Below, in pieces: positions 63,289 through 64,000 of a DNA stretch of 64,000 nucleotides. A program made the position numbers and the translations under genes. Under the pieces are notes generated by a model. It saw nothing but the letters and a program-made list of their open reading frames with translations, had not been told where the DNA came from and ran no database searches. The stretch is from Azomonas agilis (lineage in GTDB: Bacteria > Pseudomonadota > Gammaproteobacteria > Pseudomonadales > Pseudomonadaceae): the NCBI RefSeq assembly GCF_007830255.1, contig NZ_VLKG01000010.1, positions 1 through 64,000 of the forward strand, read 5' to 3'. How positions within the stretch are numbered: the first letter of the stretch is position 1; each line of letters starts with the position of its first letter.

Positions 63289-64000
63289 ATGTCTAGTCCA
63301 TTGACCTATACCTTGCCTATTTCTGGCATGACCTGCACCAACTGCTCCCAGCGCATTGAACGAGCCCTAAGCAAACTCAAGGGGGTGGAGGCGGCTGAAG
63401 TCAATTTTGCCACCGAACAGGCCCGCGTCCAAACAACCCAAGTACTGCTTAAAGACTTAGTGGCTTGCATTGAACAGGCGGGCTATCAAGTGCCCCGACA
63501 CCGACTTGAACTCAAAATCGGAGGAATAACCTGTGCCAACTGCGTCGGACGCATTGAGCGCTTGATCGGCAAAATGCCACAGGTTTTAGCGGTAACGGTC
63601 AATCTAGCCACTGAACGCGCTCACCTAGAAGTGGTTGAAGGCTTTACGCTGGACTCCTTAATCCAGAACCTGCACCAAGAGGGCTATTCTGCGAGTCCCA
63701 TTCAGGATGATGGTGCATCCGATGAGCATGGCCAACAGCAGCAACTCAAACGCGAGCGCTTACATCTTCTACTGGCGATTTTGCTAGCAACTCCCTTAGT
63801 CATTCCTATGTTTGGCTCTATCTGGGGTCAACACTGGATGCTCCCCGCTTGGCTTCAGTGGTTATTAGCTACTCCTGTACAGTTCATTCTCGGAGCCCGA
63901 TTTTATCGAGCCGCTTATCAAGCAATACGAGCGGGGTCTGGAACTATGGATGTGCTGGTTGCCTTAGGTACTAGCGCCAGTTACGGCCTTAGTCTGTATC
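63289..64000 (+). CDS. copA: Copper-translocating P-type ATPase CopA, 5' part
   Basis: The first 237 codons of a P1B-type ATPase; the gene continues past the window. Two heavy-metal-associated domains are present: GMTCTNC with Cys16/Cys19 and GGITCANC with Cys82/Cys85. Two membrane helices follow at about residues 160-205, then the third starts with TMDVLVALGTSASYG, a conserved Cu-ATPase segment. CopA/CueA exports Cu(I) from the cytoplasm. The start ATG 63289 lies 136 bases from copZ, divergently. The phosphorylation and CPC sites would lie outside the window. Confidence 0.95.
   Translation, partial: MSSPLTYTLPISGMTCTNCSQRIERALSKLKGVEAAEVNFATEQARVQTTQVLLKDLVACIEQAGYQVPRHRLELKIGGITCANCVGRIERLIGKMPQVLAVTVNLATERAHLEVVEGFTLDSLIQNLHQEGYSASPIQDDGASDEHGQQQQLKRERLHLLLAILLATPLVIPMFGSIWGQHWMLPAWLQWLLATPVQFILGARFYRAAYQAIRAGSGTMDVLVALGTSASYGLSLY

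Noticed and set aside
1-64000. tRNA genes, CRISPR arrays, insertion sequences, prophage
   Set aside because: Looked for cloverleaf-like blocks, regularly spaced repeats, transposase and phage gene motifs; none seen.

Overview
The window reads as a chromosomal segment of a gammaproteobacterium of the Pseudomonadaceae. Many gene blocks keep the order known from Pseudomonas aeruginosa: tal-rssC-rssB-mlaA, the DUF4404-queF and YadG/YadH-type ABC neighbourhood, roxR-roxS-SIMPL, etfA-etfB facing the ETF:ubiquinone oxidoreductase gene, and nadB/algU-mucA-mucD-lepA-lepB-rnc-era with ygfX-sdhE-ygfZ. The blocks are shuffled relative to one another and base composition looks lower than in typical Pseudomonas, so a related genus or an outlying Pseudomonas is more likely than P. 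aeruginosa itself. This is inferred from protein resemblance and gene order, not from a database search.

Layout. 1-511: 5' end of a 16S rRNA gene running leftward, with boxA and tandem P2/P1 promoters. 639-5765: iron-uptake cluster (PepSY membrane protein, DUF2271 protein with a flavinylation-like motif, TonB-dependent receptor PiuA, dioxygenase PiuC, Sel1 protein) with a Fur-box-like site. 5875-9377: transaldolase, RssB/RssC regulatory pair and MlaA. 9578-15599: DUF4404, QueF, ABC exporter, DUF4105/DUF3015 pair, EF-P. 15875-20134: coiled-coil hypothetical, AEC carrier, redox two-component system RoxSR, SIMPL protein. 20131-24262: leftward series of a pseudouridine synthase, DUF192, cytochrome c and 5-oxoprolinase genes pxpABC. 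24383-27220: small membrane protein, two tandem PepSY proteins and a two-component system. 27311-36416: TerB-like protein, lipoprotein, pyruvate kinase, exported adenosine-deaminase-like protein, TSUP carrier, anchored endonuclease, FMN hydroxy-acid oxidase and class I fumarase. 36580-42638: unknown exported protein, ETF and ETF:ubiquinone oxidoreductase, CmoA/CmoB. 42680-44111: an AT-rich rmuC gene between short direct repeats. 44129-53472: pdxJ and recO, separated from era-rnc-DUF4845-lepB-lepA by an acidic amino-acid ABC transporter. 53607-58320: a shortened envelope-stress operon algU-mucA-mucD, divergent from nadB. 58289-64000: ygfX-sdhE/ygfZ, an MFS exporter with divergent TetR regulator, a second TerB-like protein, copper chaperone CopZ and the start of copper ATPase CopA.

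Functionally the window is mostly housekeeping: translation (rRNA, EF-P, LepA, tRNA modification), central metabolism, NAD and pyridoxal phosphate synthesis, and respiratory electron transfer. It also holds several envelope and sensing modules. No tRNA gene, CRISPR array, insertion sequence or prophage was seen.

The observations most worth following up are: the algU operon without mucB/mucC together with a MucA whose periplasmic tail is altered; the AT-rich rmuC segment with flanking direct repeats; the DUF2271/PepSY/PiuA/PiuC group as a likely flavin-based iron-reduction module; the 43-residue membrane protein ahead of the PepSY two-component operon; an MlaA without any cysteine for lipid attachment; and several uncharacterised dyads in divergent promoter regions.
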